64,000 bases of DNA. Origin: Candidatus Zhuqueibacterota bacterium. GTDB taxonomy: Bacteria; Zhuqueibacterota; Zhuqueibacteria; Oceanimicrobiales; Oceanimicrobiaceae. A model generated the notes under the pieces. It ran no database searches. It worked only from the letters and a program-made list of their open reading frames with translations, and had not been told where the DNA came from. Of the stretch, positions 25,297 through 34,160 are shown in pieces. The stretch is from assembly GCA_029262055.1 (NCBI GenBank), contig JAJDAD010000051.1, positions 28,691-92,690 of the forward strand, read 5' to 3'. Position numbers and translations under genes: made by a program. The first letter of the stretch is position 1. Each line of letters starts with the position of its first letter.

Positions 25297-28200
25297 ATGG
25301 TTGAATCAGAAATAGAAAAATTCGCCATCACGCTTCTTGAAAAGCAGGGTTATCAATACATCTACGCCCCTGCCATCGCTCCGGATAGCGACACCCCGGA
25401 AAGGCAATCGTTTGAAGATGTGCTGCTCATGGAGCGACTGCAAACAGCCGTCGGCAGGATTAACCCAACTATTCCGACGGACATCCGGGAAGACGCGATT
25501 AAACAAATCCAAAGGCTCAATTCCCCGGAACTCATTGCCAACAATGAGGCATTCCACCGGATGCTGACCGAAGGAATAAAGGTTACCTATCAAAAAGACG
25601 GGCATAGCCGGGGTGATCTGGTTTGGCTCATTGACTTCAAGCATCCGGAAAATAATGATTTCATTGTGGCCAACCAATTCACCATCATCGAAAACAATGT
25701 CAACAAACGCCCGGATGTGATTCTTTTTGTCAACGGCCTACCCTTGGTGGTCATAGAGCTGAAAAACCCGGCAGATGAAAACGCTACCGTGAGGTCAGCA
25801 TTTAAACAGCTGCAAACTTACAAGCAAGCAATTCCCAGCCTGTTTACCTACAACGGTTTGGCGATTATTTCCGATGGCCTGGAAGCCAAAGCCGGATCCA
25901 TCTCCGCCGGATTGACCCGTTTCATGGCCTGGAAAACAGCGGACGGCAAGGTGGAAGCCTCGCCGCTCATCGGCCAATTGGAGACTCTGATTAAGGGACT
26001 GCTGGATAAGAAAACCGTGCTGGATCTGATCCGGCATTTCAATGTTTTTGAAAAATCGAAAAAAGAGGATAAGGAAACCGGTATTATCACCATTCAGACG
26101 GAAAAGAAACTCGCCGCCTATCACCAATACTATGCGGTCAACCGGGCGGTAGAATCTACCATAAGAGCTGCGGGATATTTACCCAACCCTAACCCTTCCC
26201 GGGCCGGGGCTAAAAAATACCCCGAAGGGGGATTAGCTCAACGTGAAAGAGTAAAAGAATCGCCCGCAAGCTACGGTGTGCCCGGCGTAACAGAACAGCC
26301 CGCGGGCGACCGAAAAGGCGGCGTGGTCTGGCATACCCAGGGCAGCGGCAAATCCCTGTCCATGGTTTTTTATACGGGCAAGATCGTCCTGGCAATGGAT
26401 AACCCTACCGTTCTAGTTATTACCGACCGAAACGATCTGGACGACCAGTTGTTTGATACCTTCGCCGCCTCAAAACAATTGCTCAGACAGGAACCGGTGC
26501 AGGCGGAAGACAGGGGGCACTTGAAGGAGCTGCTCAAAGTCGCATCGGGCGGCGTGGTGTTTACCACCATCCAGAAGTTTAGCCCGGATGAGGGCAATGT
26601 TTATGAGACCCTTTCGGAGCGGGAAAATATCATTGTCGTTGCCGATGAAGCCCACCGGACGCAGTATGGGTTTAAAGCCAAGACCATCGACGCCAAAGAT
26701 AAAGACGGCAATGTCGTCGGCAAAAAGATAGTGTACGGCTTTGCCAAGTATGTGCGGGATGCCTTGCCAAATGCCACCTATCTGGGATTTACCGGCACCC
26801 CCATTGAAAATACAGATGTCAACACACCCGCCGTATTTGGTAACTACGTTGATGTTTACGATATTTTGCAAGCGGTTGGTGACGGCGCAACGGTCAAGAT
26901 TTATTATGAAAGCAGACTTGCCAAAATAAGCTTAAGTAATGCAGGCAAAAAACTTGTTGCTGAGCTGGACGATGAACTTGATCAGGATGAGCTGACCGAA
27001 ACCCAGAAAGCCAAAGCCAAGTGGACCCAACTGGAAGCGCTCATTGGTAGTAAAGACCGGATGAAACAGGTGGCCCAGGATATTATCGGTCATTATGAGC
27101 AGAGGCAGGAAGTTTTTGAAGGCAAGGCCATGATTGTGGCCATGTCCCGCCGGATTGCCGCCGATTTATACAAGGAAATCCTAAACATCAAACCTGAGTG
27201 GCACAAAGACGACTTGAAAAAAGGTGTCATTAAGGTGGTGATGACATCCGCATCCTCTGACGGCCCTGAAATCTCCAAACACCATACATCAAAAGAACAG
27301 CGCAGAGCATTAGCTGACAGAATGAGAGACCCGGAAGATGAGCTCAAACTGGTGATTGTGCGGGATATGTGGTTGACCGGTTTTGATGTGCCTTCCTTGC
27401 ACACCCTTTACATAGACAAGCCCATGAAAGGCCATAATCTCATGCAGGCCATTGCGCGGGTGAACCGTGTTTATAAGGATAAACCCGGCGGTCTTGTGGT
27501 TGATTACCTTGGCATCGCATCAGACCTCAAAAAAGCGTTGTCGTTTTATTCGGACAGCGGCGGCAAAGGCGATCCCGCCATTGCACAGGAAAAAGCGGTG
27601 CAACTAATGCTGGAGAAACTGGAAGTCGTTTGCCAGATGTTTCACCAATTCGCCTATGAAGAATATTTTGAAGCCGACACCGGGAAAAAGCTCTCTCTGA
27701 TACTGCTCGCGGAGGAACATATTCTGGGACTGGAAGACGGCAGAAAGAGATACATTAACGAAGTAACCGCCCTATCCCAGGCTTTTGCCATTGCCATCCC
27801 CCACGAACAGGCAATGGATGTTAAGGATGAGGTCTCCTTTTTTCAGGCGGTAAAATCCCGATTGGCCAAGTTTGACAGCATCGGCTCAGGTAAAACAGAC
27901 GAAGAAGTTGAAACAGCGATCAGACAGGTGATTGATAAAGCGCTGGTGACCGAGCAGGTCATCGATGTCTTTGATGCTGCCGGAATCAAAAAACCGGACA
28001 TTTCCATCCTCTCAGAAGAGTTCCTCCTGGAAGTCAAAAACATGGAGCATAAGAACATTGCTCTGGAAGTCTTGAAAAAGCTGCTAAATGACGAAATTAA
28101 AACGAGAACCAAAAAGAACCTGGTACAAAGCAAATCCCTTATGGAAATGCTGGAAAATTCCATCAAGAAATATCACAACAAAATCTTAACGGCCGCGGAA

Positions 28201-28560
28201 GTCATTGAAGAACTCATTGAATTAAGCAAAGAAATTCAGAGGATGGACAAAGAGCCTCAGGAAATGGGATTGTCTGATATTGAATATGCTTTTTATACAG
28301 CCATTGCCGATAACGATAGCGCTCGTGAGTTAATGGAAAAAGATAAATTAAGGGAATTAGCAGTGGTTCTGTTTGAAAAAGTAAAGGCCAATGCTTCCAT
28401 CGACTGGACAATCAAGGAAAGCGTAAAGGCGAGATTGAAGGTCATTGTAAAAAGAACACTGCGGAAATATGGCTATCCGCCGGACATGCAGAAACTGGCC
28501 ACTGAAACAGTTTTGAAACAAGCCGAACTGATAGCGGAAGAGATCACGCGTGGAGAATAG
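25297..28560 (+). CDS. hsdR: type I restriction enzyme, motor and nuclease subunit HsdR
   Basis: A 1087-residue restriction subunit. The N-terminal nuclease domain has the PD-(D/E)XK elements RPDVILFVNG and VIELK (about 130-150). An SF2 translocase follows, with Walker A HTQGSGKS (about 345-352), DEAH in VADEAHRTQYG (about 449), LGFTGTPI and GFDVPSLHTLYIDK, plus a C-terminal helical domain that docks on M2S. It translocates DNA with ATP and cleaves at a distance when the site is unmethylated. A proline- and glycine-rich segment of about 45 residues sits just before the Walker A strand and is unusual (see findings). The gene is complete, so restriction depends on whether the shortened HsdS still works. 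Confidence 0.94.
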   Translation: MVESEIEKFAITLLEKQGYQYIYAPAIAPDSDTPERQSFEDVLLMERLQTAVGRINPTIPTDIREDAIKQIQRLNSPELIANNEAFHRMLTEGIKVTYQKDGHSRGDLVWLIDFKHPENNDFIVANQFTIIENNVNKRPDVILFVNGLPLVVIELKNPADENATVRSAFKQLQTYKQAIPSLFTYNGLAIISDGLEAKAGSISAGLTRFMAWKTADGKVEASPLIGQLETLIKGLLDKKTVLDLIRHFNVFEKSKKEDKETGIITIQTEKKLAAYHQYYAVNRAVESTIRAAGYLPNPNPSRAGAKKYPEGGLAQRERVKESPASYGVPGVTEQPAGDRKGGVVWHTQGSGKSLSMVFYTGKIVLAMDNPTVLVITDRNDLDDQLFDTFAASKQLLRQEPVQAEDRGHLKELLKVASGGVVFTTIQKFSPDEGNVYETLSERENIIVVADEAHRTQYGFKAKTIDAKDKDGNVVGKKIVYGFAKYVRDALPNATYLGFTGTPIENTDVNTPAVFGNYVDVYDILQAVGDGATVKIYYESRLAKISLSNAGKKLVAELDDELDQDELTETQKAKAKWTQLEALIGSKDRMKQVAQDIIGHYEQRQEVFEGKAMIVAMSRRIAADLYKEILNIKPEWHKDDLKKGVIKVVMTSASSDGPEISKHHTSKEQRRALADRMRDPEDELKLVIVRDMWLTGFDVPSLHTLYIDKPMKGHNLMQAIARVNRVYKDKPGGLVVDYLGIASDLKKALSFYSDSGGKGDPAIAQEKAVQLMLEKLEVVCQMFHQFAYEEYFEADTGKKLSLILLAEEHILGLEDGRKRYINEVTALSQAFAIAIPHEQAMDVKDEVSFFQAVKSRLAKFDSIGSGKTDEEVETAIRQVIDKALVTEQVIDVFDAAGIKKPDISILSEEFLLEVKNMEHKNIALEVLKKLLNDEIKTRTKKNLVQSKSLMEMLENSIKKYHNKILTAAEVIEELIELSKEIQRMDKEPQEMGLSDIEYAFYTAIADNDSARELMEKDKLRELAVVLFEKVKANASIDWTIKESVKARLKVIVKRTLRKYGYPPDMQKLATETVLKQAELIAEEITRGE

Positions 28561-28725
28561 CCATTCTTACGATAGACTGTTGGTTCCGGTAAGGATGGCT
28601 TCGTTTTCTTGAAACCCACCTTTGTGAAGCCGGTCAGATTCATTGCATAGCAGGGTGAGGGCAGTCGGGTCAATCCCGTCTCGCCAACCAGGAGGCAAAA
28701 GCAGAACTCTGCAGGTCATTCGATA

Positions 28726-30696
28726 CTATCGCAAAATCATCATCTTTCGGGTCGAAGTAAAGCTGCCTGCCGCGATGCGATAGAAATAGAGACCGGAGCT
28801 GACTCTTTTACCCTGATCATCCCTTCCGTCCCAGCGCACGGTGTGGCGGCCCGCTTGCCGCTCTTTGTCGACCAGGACCCGCACCAGGCGTCCACGCACA
28901 TTGTAAATGTCGAAACGAACGTCTATCGCCGCACCCTCCGGGATTGTGTAATCAATTGTGGTCGCAGGATTAAACGGGTTGGGGTAGTTCTGCGATAGGA
29001 GAAAAGATTCCGGGACCGGAGTTTCCGGTGTGACTGCCGTTGGTTCGAACGGATAATTGAAGACCCACGCACCACCGCCGCCCGGAAAGCCGTACCAGGT
29101 GAAGACGTGAAAACCAGTTGTCACGAAATCCTCAATCGTGCAGTTGGTCTCCTCCCATGGCCCGAGAGAGTCCGGGAGGCCGGCACACGGCACGAGAAAG
29201 TCATCCAGCAGAAACTCCGCCCTGCGTAAATCTGCGCCGTCGTCGGAGAGATTGAACAGTCTTAGTTTAATGCACAAAGGTTGTTCGCAGGCGAGTAGTT
29301 CGAGCCCAACATTGCCGGACAGGTCTGAGATATCCGGCGGTTGGTATACGCTGATGCACTGGCCGATACGTTCGCCGTTGGTGGCGGCTTCCAGGGCCGG
29401 CCACAGCTCTCCCCGGTTGCCGGCCTTTATTTCCTCAAACTCCGCTTCACCGATAAGGTCCCGCATACACGCTTCCGAAGCCACGGCCTGCAGCGGCCAC
29501 ATATCCGTCGAACCTCCCAGAACGGCCGCTTCAAACTCCGGCTGAAAGGTGCCGCTCGAGGTCAAGGCGTCGAGCTGAAACCCGGCGGGAGGATCGACGA
29601 CGTTGCCAAAACAATCCCCTTCCCTCTCAGGAGTGAGATGTGTGGAGAGGTCGATGTTGCCGGTCACGGTCCAGTCTTCCACACCGCTGACCACAAAGCC
29701 ATAGGCCATGTGGTCTCCCATCAGAGTGTTGCCCGTGACGATCGCGCCCCGGCTCCTCAAGGTGTCCTCTTCCGGGTTTGCACAGCCCACAAAGGGGCCC
29801 ATACCGATGCCTTCCCGGATCATGGCGCCCGCGGCGTCGATGACGTTGCCGGTCACCCTTGTGCCGGTAAAATTGCCGTCGGTGGGCCAGTAGTCCTCCA
29901 TCGAGATACCGTAGAACATGATGCGGTTTTCAGTGCGGATGGTGTTGTTGGCGACCAGGGAACCCGGGGATTGGAAGATGACGATACCGCCATCGGTGGC
30001 GTCGACGATGGTGTTGTTCTCCACGATAGCGTCCGCGCAATCCAGCGAGATACCATCCGCCATGATGAACTCTGCCCGTCCCGCCGGGCCGAGTTCGTTG
30101 TTCCTAGCCACAGCGCCGACGCATGGGCCGCCGAGATAGAGGACAGTCCAGCCGCGCGGTTCATAGGCCTTGACCCATTCGACCACGTGGCCCCGGGCAT
30201 CCTGGTCGAGAACGCCACGGCCAAAGTTAATCAACGCACCATCCGCGATGCCAAGCTGGGGTCGGTTGCCATCAATAATTAAGTTGTGCAGCGTCACGTA
30301 GTGATGGCCTTCGGCGGACACGGCGGTTGCGATCTCTTTGCCCGTGACTCTGAGGAGAGCCCGCGAATCGTCTTGTGGATATCCTTCCGTGTAAATCGAC
30401 TGGCTGTCTGCCGTAAAGAAGATCGTATCCCCGAGCTCGAAGACCGCATCCGGGCACAGGACAGCCTCTGAGCCGGGACCGGTGAGCGCATTCTGAATGC
30501 TGCTGTGATCTCCGGATGGGATGCAAGTCCCTGTCTGCTGCGTGCCGGCACGGCTTGTGCCTGTCAGTGGTTGAGAGTAGGTGAGCGCGCGAGTCGGTGT
30601 AAAGATTGCCACAGGTGGGATGCTAAACAGTAGGCCCGTGACTACGGTACAGCAAAGCTGCCGTGCCCTGATCTGTTTGGATCCAGGTCTGCTCAT
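28726..30696 (-). CDS. secreted right-handed beta-helix protein with FlgD-Ig-like C-terminal domain
   Basis: A 656-residue exported protein. After a signal sequence (LCCTVVTGLLFSIPPVAIF) comes a parallel beta-helix region with repeated Val-x-x-Asn-x-Ile rungs (IVENNTIVDATDG, LVANNTIRTENR, RVTGNVIDAAG, IVTGNTLMG). The C-terminal domain of about 90 residues starts with LLSQNYPNPFNPATTIDY and ends SSGLYFYRIAAGSFTSTRKMMILR. This domain is typical of exported proteins in the Ignavibacteria/KSB1/Calditrichota group and resembles type IX sorting domains. The start at 30694-30696 has GGAG seven bases upstream and opens the signal peptide. A further upstream ATG adds 30 non-hydrophobic residues. Pectin-lyase-like folds bind or cut polysaccharides, but no catalytic motif is evident here. 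Confidence 0.82.
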   Translation of the reverse strand: MSRPGSKQIRARQLCCTVVTGLLFSIPPVAIFTPTRALTYSQPLTGTSRAGTQQTGTCIPSGDHSSIQNALTGPGSEAVLCPDAVFELGDTIFFTADSQSIYTEGYPQDDSRALLRVTGKEIATAVSAEGHHYVTLHNLIIDGNRPQLGIADGALINFGRGVLDQDARGHVVEWVKAYEPRGWTVLYLGGPCVGAVARNNELGPAGRAEFIMADGISLDCADAIVENNTIVDATDGGIVIFQSPGSLVANNTIRTENRIMFYGISMEDYWPTDGNFTGTRVTGNVIDAAGAMIREGIGMGPFVGCANPEEDTLRSRGAIVTGNTLMGDHMAYGFVVSGVEDWTVTGNIDLSTHLTPEREGDCFGNVVDPPAGFQLDALTSSGTFQPEFEAAVLGGSTDMWPLQAVASEACMRDLIGEAEFEEIKAGNRGELWPALEAATNGERIGQCISVYQPPDISDLSGNVGLELLACEQPLCIKLRLFNLSDDGADLRRAEFLLDDFLVPCAGLPDSLGPWEETNCTIEDFVTTGFHVFTWYGFPGGGGAWVFNYPFEPTAVTPETPVPESFLLSQNYPNPFNPATTIDYTIPEGAAIDVRFDIYNVRGRLVRVLVDKERQAGRHTVRWDGRDDQGKRVSSGLYFYRIAAGSFTSTRKMMILR

Positions 30697-31444
30697 TGTT
30701 CTACTCCAATCCCCTGAATATGATGTATTCCGTGGACTTGTCGCTGAACACACTGGAAAATAATCACCCCCTGAGGTGTAAAGCAATGACTATCCGTATC
30801 TGCGCCAGTAATTTAATTTTGTTTAGCTTAGCTTAACTTTGACACGAAAGTCGAAAAACGTGTTTCCCAACAGGTTAGCATAGGTTACTTTCTCACATTT
30901 TATGTTTACATATCTACTTGATAAACAAGTATTTGGATGTTGTTCTGAGCGCGCAGTCCCAAATTCTGCGCCTCTACCAAGGAGCGAGGGTGTGCGAAGA
31001 ATCTCCCGGACATTCGAAGATTCTTCGCGCTGCAATGGCTTTCGTGGCCTCAAAATCAGTCACTTCGCGCTCAGATTGATCCTGAATCGAAGTGAGAAAT
31101 GTAAGTTACTTTTCTTTACAGAGGTCCCGACCTATACAAAAAATCAGTTGCGTATCTCTCCCGATTTGTCTTAAATTGGACTTAAATATCCTAGTTGTGT
31201 GAGGGGCTGGCGTGGTACTCCCGACGTGCCATTCAAAAACCAAACACTCTTTTTCTGCAATCACAAAGCACCATAACTCGCATTGGGTGAGGATCAACAC
31301 GCAGAGGCGCGAAGGTGGGAAATGCTCCTGCAACAACAATAACTGTCCATATTTTGACCGAGCTACTTGTCCCCTGCTTTCTTTCAGACAATTGATCAGC
31401 GATGAACTTGAATCGAATAATGAATCACTAACGAGAGATATCAA
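30697..31444. other. 750-base non-coding interval
   Basis: No frame with a domain or plausible codon use. It contains the promoter region of the beta-helix gene (minus) and of the hypothetical exported protein (plus), and an 11-bp inverted repeat at 30994-31028 listed separately. The left part is AT-rich. Confidence 0.4.
30994..31028. repeat. 11-bp inverted repeat (interspersed palindrome type)
   Basis: GCGAAGAATCT at 30994-31004 and AGATTCTTCGC at 31018-31028 pair perfectly around 13 nt. With TTCTGAGCG some 50 bases upstream, it resembles degenerate copies of the short 'GCGAAGAATCTCCC' element found between genes in many bacterial genomes. Confidence 0.55.
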
Positions 31445-32182
31445 ATGGCAAGCAAATCCAATCTTGTGCTCCTCTTCATGGTTCTACCCTTACTTCTCCC
31501 AAACGGGCCGCTAATCGCCCAACAGAATCTTTTTAGCCATGAAGGTTATGTCGTGCAAAAAAATGGTGAGAAGCTCCACGGTACCTTAAAGTTGCTAGAC
31601 AGCCCGATTGGTTTTGGGACGACAGTTCTCGTCGATGACAGTAGAAGACTTTCTATTCATGATTTTGACTCCCTGCAATTCAACCATCACAAGTTCATTC
31701 TGTACAAAGAATCGCTTCACAAGAAGACAGAGATAAGGTTCAAATATCATTTATTACGAGAGTTAGAGAACGGACCTATAACGGTTTATAGCGTGGTCAC
31801 GGATAATGTAAACGTATTCTCAAAGTCCACATTTGACTATTTCAGGACCAGTGAATCCCCGCTGAGCAAAATTAACCGTTCCAGTTTATCTGGTACTCTC
31901 CGTCAAAGGCCGGAGAGTACAATGCTGCTCAATAAGTCAAAAAAGTACAACCGTATGAGCAAGATAGCGTTGGCCGCCGGGGGGGCCGCCGTGATATATG
32001 GCATGATAAAATCAGATCTTAGACGGGTTGCTCCACAAACCACGCAACAGTCGATTTCTCCGCAGTTTCACAATTCGCTGTTTGTCGGTTTAGGATTCAT
32101 GGTAACATCGTCCATATTCCAGAGAATCAGTGGTAAGTACTTCAGGAAGTCGATCAGAATGTTCAATCAGGAGTCAAGGTAG
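31445..32182 (+). CDS. hypothetical exported or membrane protein
   Basis: Not recognised. 245 residues begin with a signal sequence (LVLLFMVLPLLLPNGPLIAQQ). A predicted beta-rich segment follows, with a YVVQKNGEKLHGTLKLLDS motif like small OmpA-linked or DUF-type periplasmic domains. Two weakly hydrophobic helices lie near the C-terminus (IALAAGGAAVIYGMI, SLFVGLGFMVTSSIF). It stands alone, with a 740-base gap upstream and about 260 bases downstream. Codon use and the signal peptide make it a likely real gene. The product probably faces the periplasm. Confidence 0.65.
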   Translation: MASKSNLVLLFMVLPLLLPNGPLIAQQNLFSHEGYVVQKNGEKLHGTLKLLDSPIGFGTTVLVDDSRRLSIHDFDSLQFNHHKFILYKESLHKKTEIRFKYHLLRELENGPITVYSVVTDNVNVFSKSTFDYFRTSESPLSKINRSSLSGTLRQRPESTMLLNKSKKYNRMSKIALAAGGAAVIYGMIKSDLRRVAPQTTQQSISPQFHNSLFVGLGFMVTSSIFQRISGKYFRKSIRMFNQESR

Positions 32183-32237
32183 AAGCGTTTGAAGTGGCAA
32201 GTAGTCGCCGCCAACATGCATCCGCGCCTGGGAGACA

Positions 32238-32254
32238 GCCGCATAAATTGCGGC
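32238..32254. repeat. GCCGCA/TGCGGC hairpin
   Basis: GCCGCA (32238-32243), TAAAT loop and TGCGGC (32249-32254), followed by CTACTCCC. A short interspersed-type hairpin in the 260-base gap before the M23 peptidase. A terminator role for the upstream gene is possible, but there is no T-run. Confidence 0.4.
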
Positions 32255-32445
32255 CTACTCCCTTCGGACATTGACAGCAGATCAAGCATGCCCTGCCGCT
32301 GATTCATTCACAATCTCGTCCTGGCAGAAACTCAGCCTTGAAATCGCGCCAACGGGTTGATCTTTTCATTTTAAAGCATATCTTTAGATGTCTTACCCGG
32401 CAGCAGGAAAGCTGCAAAGCACTGACTTTCATCCGGCTTGGTCCT

Positions 32446-33279
32446 ATGAAGCGTGCACCCGTAATTACCTCTCTCTGCGTTTGCTTGTTGTGCCATGCAC
32501 TGGCCGGCGCGCAGTCGCTGGACAGCAAGTTCATCGATGTGGAGGTTAAGAAAAAGAAGAAACATTTCGAGGTTTATGTCGAAAACCTCATGCCGTTCGA
32601 TGTCACGGTTACGCTTGACATGACTTTGAGCAACATGGTGTCTTCGGATTCGTTGCCTTACACCGGTACCATGCGTGGGAAGGAGAGGCGCCAGGTTCTT
32701 AGCCTGCAGTCGAAAGACCGCCGCAAAGCCGGCAGTTATCGTAGCCAGTATTTCTACACCATCGGCAACATGCAGGCCGAGCATGACTCTACCTACGTCT
32801 ATCAACTACCCTACAAAATCGGGGCCACTTTCCCGGTGTTGCAAAGCTACAATGACATGATGACGCACGATGCGCCTTCGCGTTACGCCATTGATTTCGG
32901 TATGCCCGGGGGCAGTCATGTTTGCGCGGCGCGGGAGGGCGTGGTCGTCGGTCTGTTTGAGGATTCTGACGAAGGAGGACCGAACGAGTCTTTTAACAAA
33001 AAGTCGAACTACGTTTTGGTGCGCCACGACGATTTGACCATCGCCTCCTACCACCATTTGCAAAAGGACGGAGTCATGGTCAGGATAGGAGAAGAAGTGG
33101 AAAAAGGACAGGTCCTGGCTTATTCCGGGGCCACGGGCTTTACGTTTGGCCCACATTTACATTTCGAGGTTTTTAAGGCCCTGGACGGCAAACACACCGC
33201 TTCGTTTCCACTCAAGTTCCAAACCCGGCAGGGTATCCTCAATGAACCTCTTGTCAATAAATCTTACCGAGCCGATTAG
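32446..33279 (+). CDS. M23-family zinc metallopeptidase
   Basis: A 277-residue exported protein. It has a signal sequence (VITSLCVCLLCHALAGAQS), a beta-sandwich domain of about 100 residues, then the M23 (LytM/lysostaphin-like) domain with zinc ligands in RYAIDFGMPGG, SYHHL and the final HLHFEVF. It cleaves peptidoglycan cross-links or acts as an envelope peptidase. The catalytic triad looks complete. The start at 32446 was chosen because it opens the signal peptide. A longer frame begins 108 nt earlier but adds a non-exported leader. The ICMT-like gene follows 13 nt downstream, so the two may be co-transcribed. Confidence 0.85.
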   Translation: MKRAPVITSLCVCLLCHALAGAQSLDSKFIDVEVKKKKKHFEVYVENLMPFDVTVTLDMTLSNMVSSDSLPYTGTMRGKERRQVLSLQSKDRRKAGSYRSQYFYTIGNMQAEHDSTYVYQLPYKIGATFPVLQSYNDMMTHDAPSRYAIDFGMPGGSHVCAAREGVVVGLFEDSDEGGPNESFNKKSNYVLVRHDDLTIASYHHLQKDGVMVRIGEEVEKGQVLAYSGATGFTFGPHLHFEVFKALDGKHTASFPLKFQTRQGILNEPLVNKSYRAD

Positions 33280-33292
33280 ATTTAGTTTGTAA

Positions 33293-33733
33293 ATGAAGCC
33301 TATTACCAAATCTCGTGTGCAGGTTTTTATCCAGATTCTCGCCAGCATTCTGATTCTGTTGTCTGGTCCAGTCTTGCCTCTTACCGGCGTTCACAGGATA
33401 CTGGTCTTACTGAGTGCGTCCCTGGGCCTTTGGGCCATTGTCACCATGCGGCCCGGCAATTTCAATATCGGCCCTCATGTAAAGGAGGACGCCCGGCTCA
33501 CCGCTAACGGCCCGTACCGTCTTGTCAGGCACCCGATGTACGCTGCTCTGCTGCTGTTCATGCTAACGCTGCTGCTGGCCCATTTCAACTATCCGAGGCT
33601 GTTGTTCTGGCTGCTGTTGGTGGTTGATATTCTCGCAAAAATTGCGTATGAAGAAGAATTGCTTTCCCGCCATTTCCAGGAATACTCAGATTACAAGCAA
33701 GTAACGAAACGATTGATCCCGTTCTTGTATTGA
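33293..33733 (+). CDS. isoprenylcysteine carboxyl methyltransferase-like membrane protein
   Basis: A 146-residue protein with three or four membrane helices and the ICMT/PEMT C-terminal core GPYRLVRHPMYAALLL, then YEEELLSRHFQEYSDYKQVTKRLIP. This fold methylates small substrates or lipids with SAM at the membrane, and bacterial members are mostly uncharacterised. It lies 13 nt after the M23 peptidase and 87 nt before the DUF4212 gene. Substrate unknown. Confidence 0.8.
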   Translation: MKPITKSRVQVFIQILASILILLSGPVLPLTGVHRILVLLSASLGLWAIVTMRPGNFNIGPHVKEDARLTANGPYRLVRHPMYAALLLFMLTLLLAHFNYPRLLFWLLLVVDILAKIAYEEELLSRHFQEYSDYKQVTKRLIPFLY

Positions 33734-33820
33734 GCGCGAGAGGCGGCGAACAGGTACGGGGTTTGGGACGAACGCGTTTATCCCACATCTTTCGCCGCCA
33801 AAAGAATACGAGGAGTTGGA

Positions 33821-34099
33821 ATGTCTAAAACGACAAACTCGCCCGCACCGGCAAATCTACGCCGCTACTGGCGCAAAAATCTCAGGTATGTGCTGAGCCT
33901 TTTGTCCGTCTGGTTCGTAGTGTCGTACGGATTCGGCATTCTGTTTGTCGACCGTCTCGACCAAATCAGGCTGGCCGGGTTCAAACTAGGTTTCTGGTTT
34001 GCACAGCAGGGCGCAATTTACGTTTTTGTCTGCTTAATCTTCATCTACGTCGCTCTGATGAATCGACTGGACAAAGAATATGATGTGCATGAAACCTAG
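33821..34099 (+). CDS. DUF4212 small subunit of a sodium/solute symporter
   Basis: A 92-residue protein with two membrane helices (LSLLSVWFVVSYGFGILFV; GAIYVFVCLIFIYVALMNRLDKEY) and the RYWRKNLRY start typical of DUF4212. Family members sit just upstream of ActP-like SSS symporters and appear to act as an accessory subunit. Here the symporter follows after 61 nt. GAGGAGTTGGA lies before the ATG. Confidence 0.88.
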   Translation: MSKTTNSPAPANLRRYWRKNLRYVLSLLSVWFVVSYGFGILFVDRLDQIRLAGFKLGFWFAQQGAIYVFVCLIFIYVALMNRLDKEYDVHET

Positions 34100-34160
34100 T
34101 CTTCGAGCTTTCAAATAGCGAAGCGATTTTTTCCGAAAACTACTTATCAAGGACCACTGC

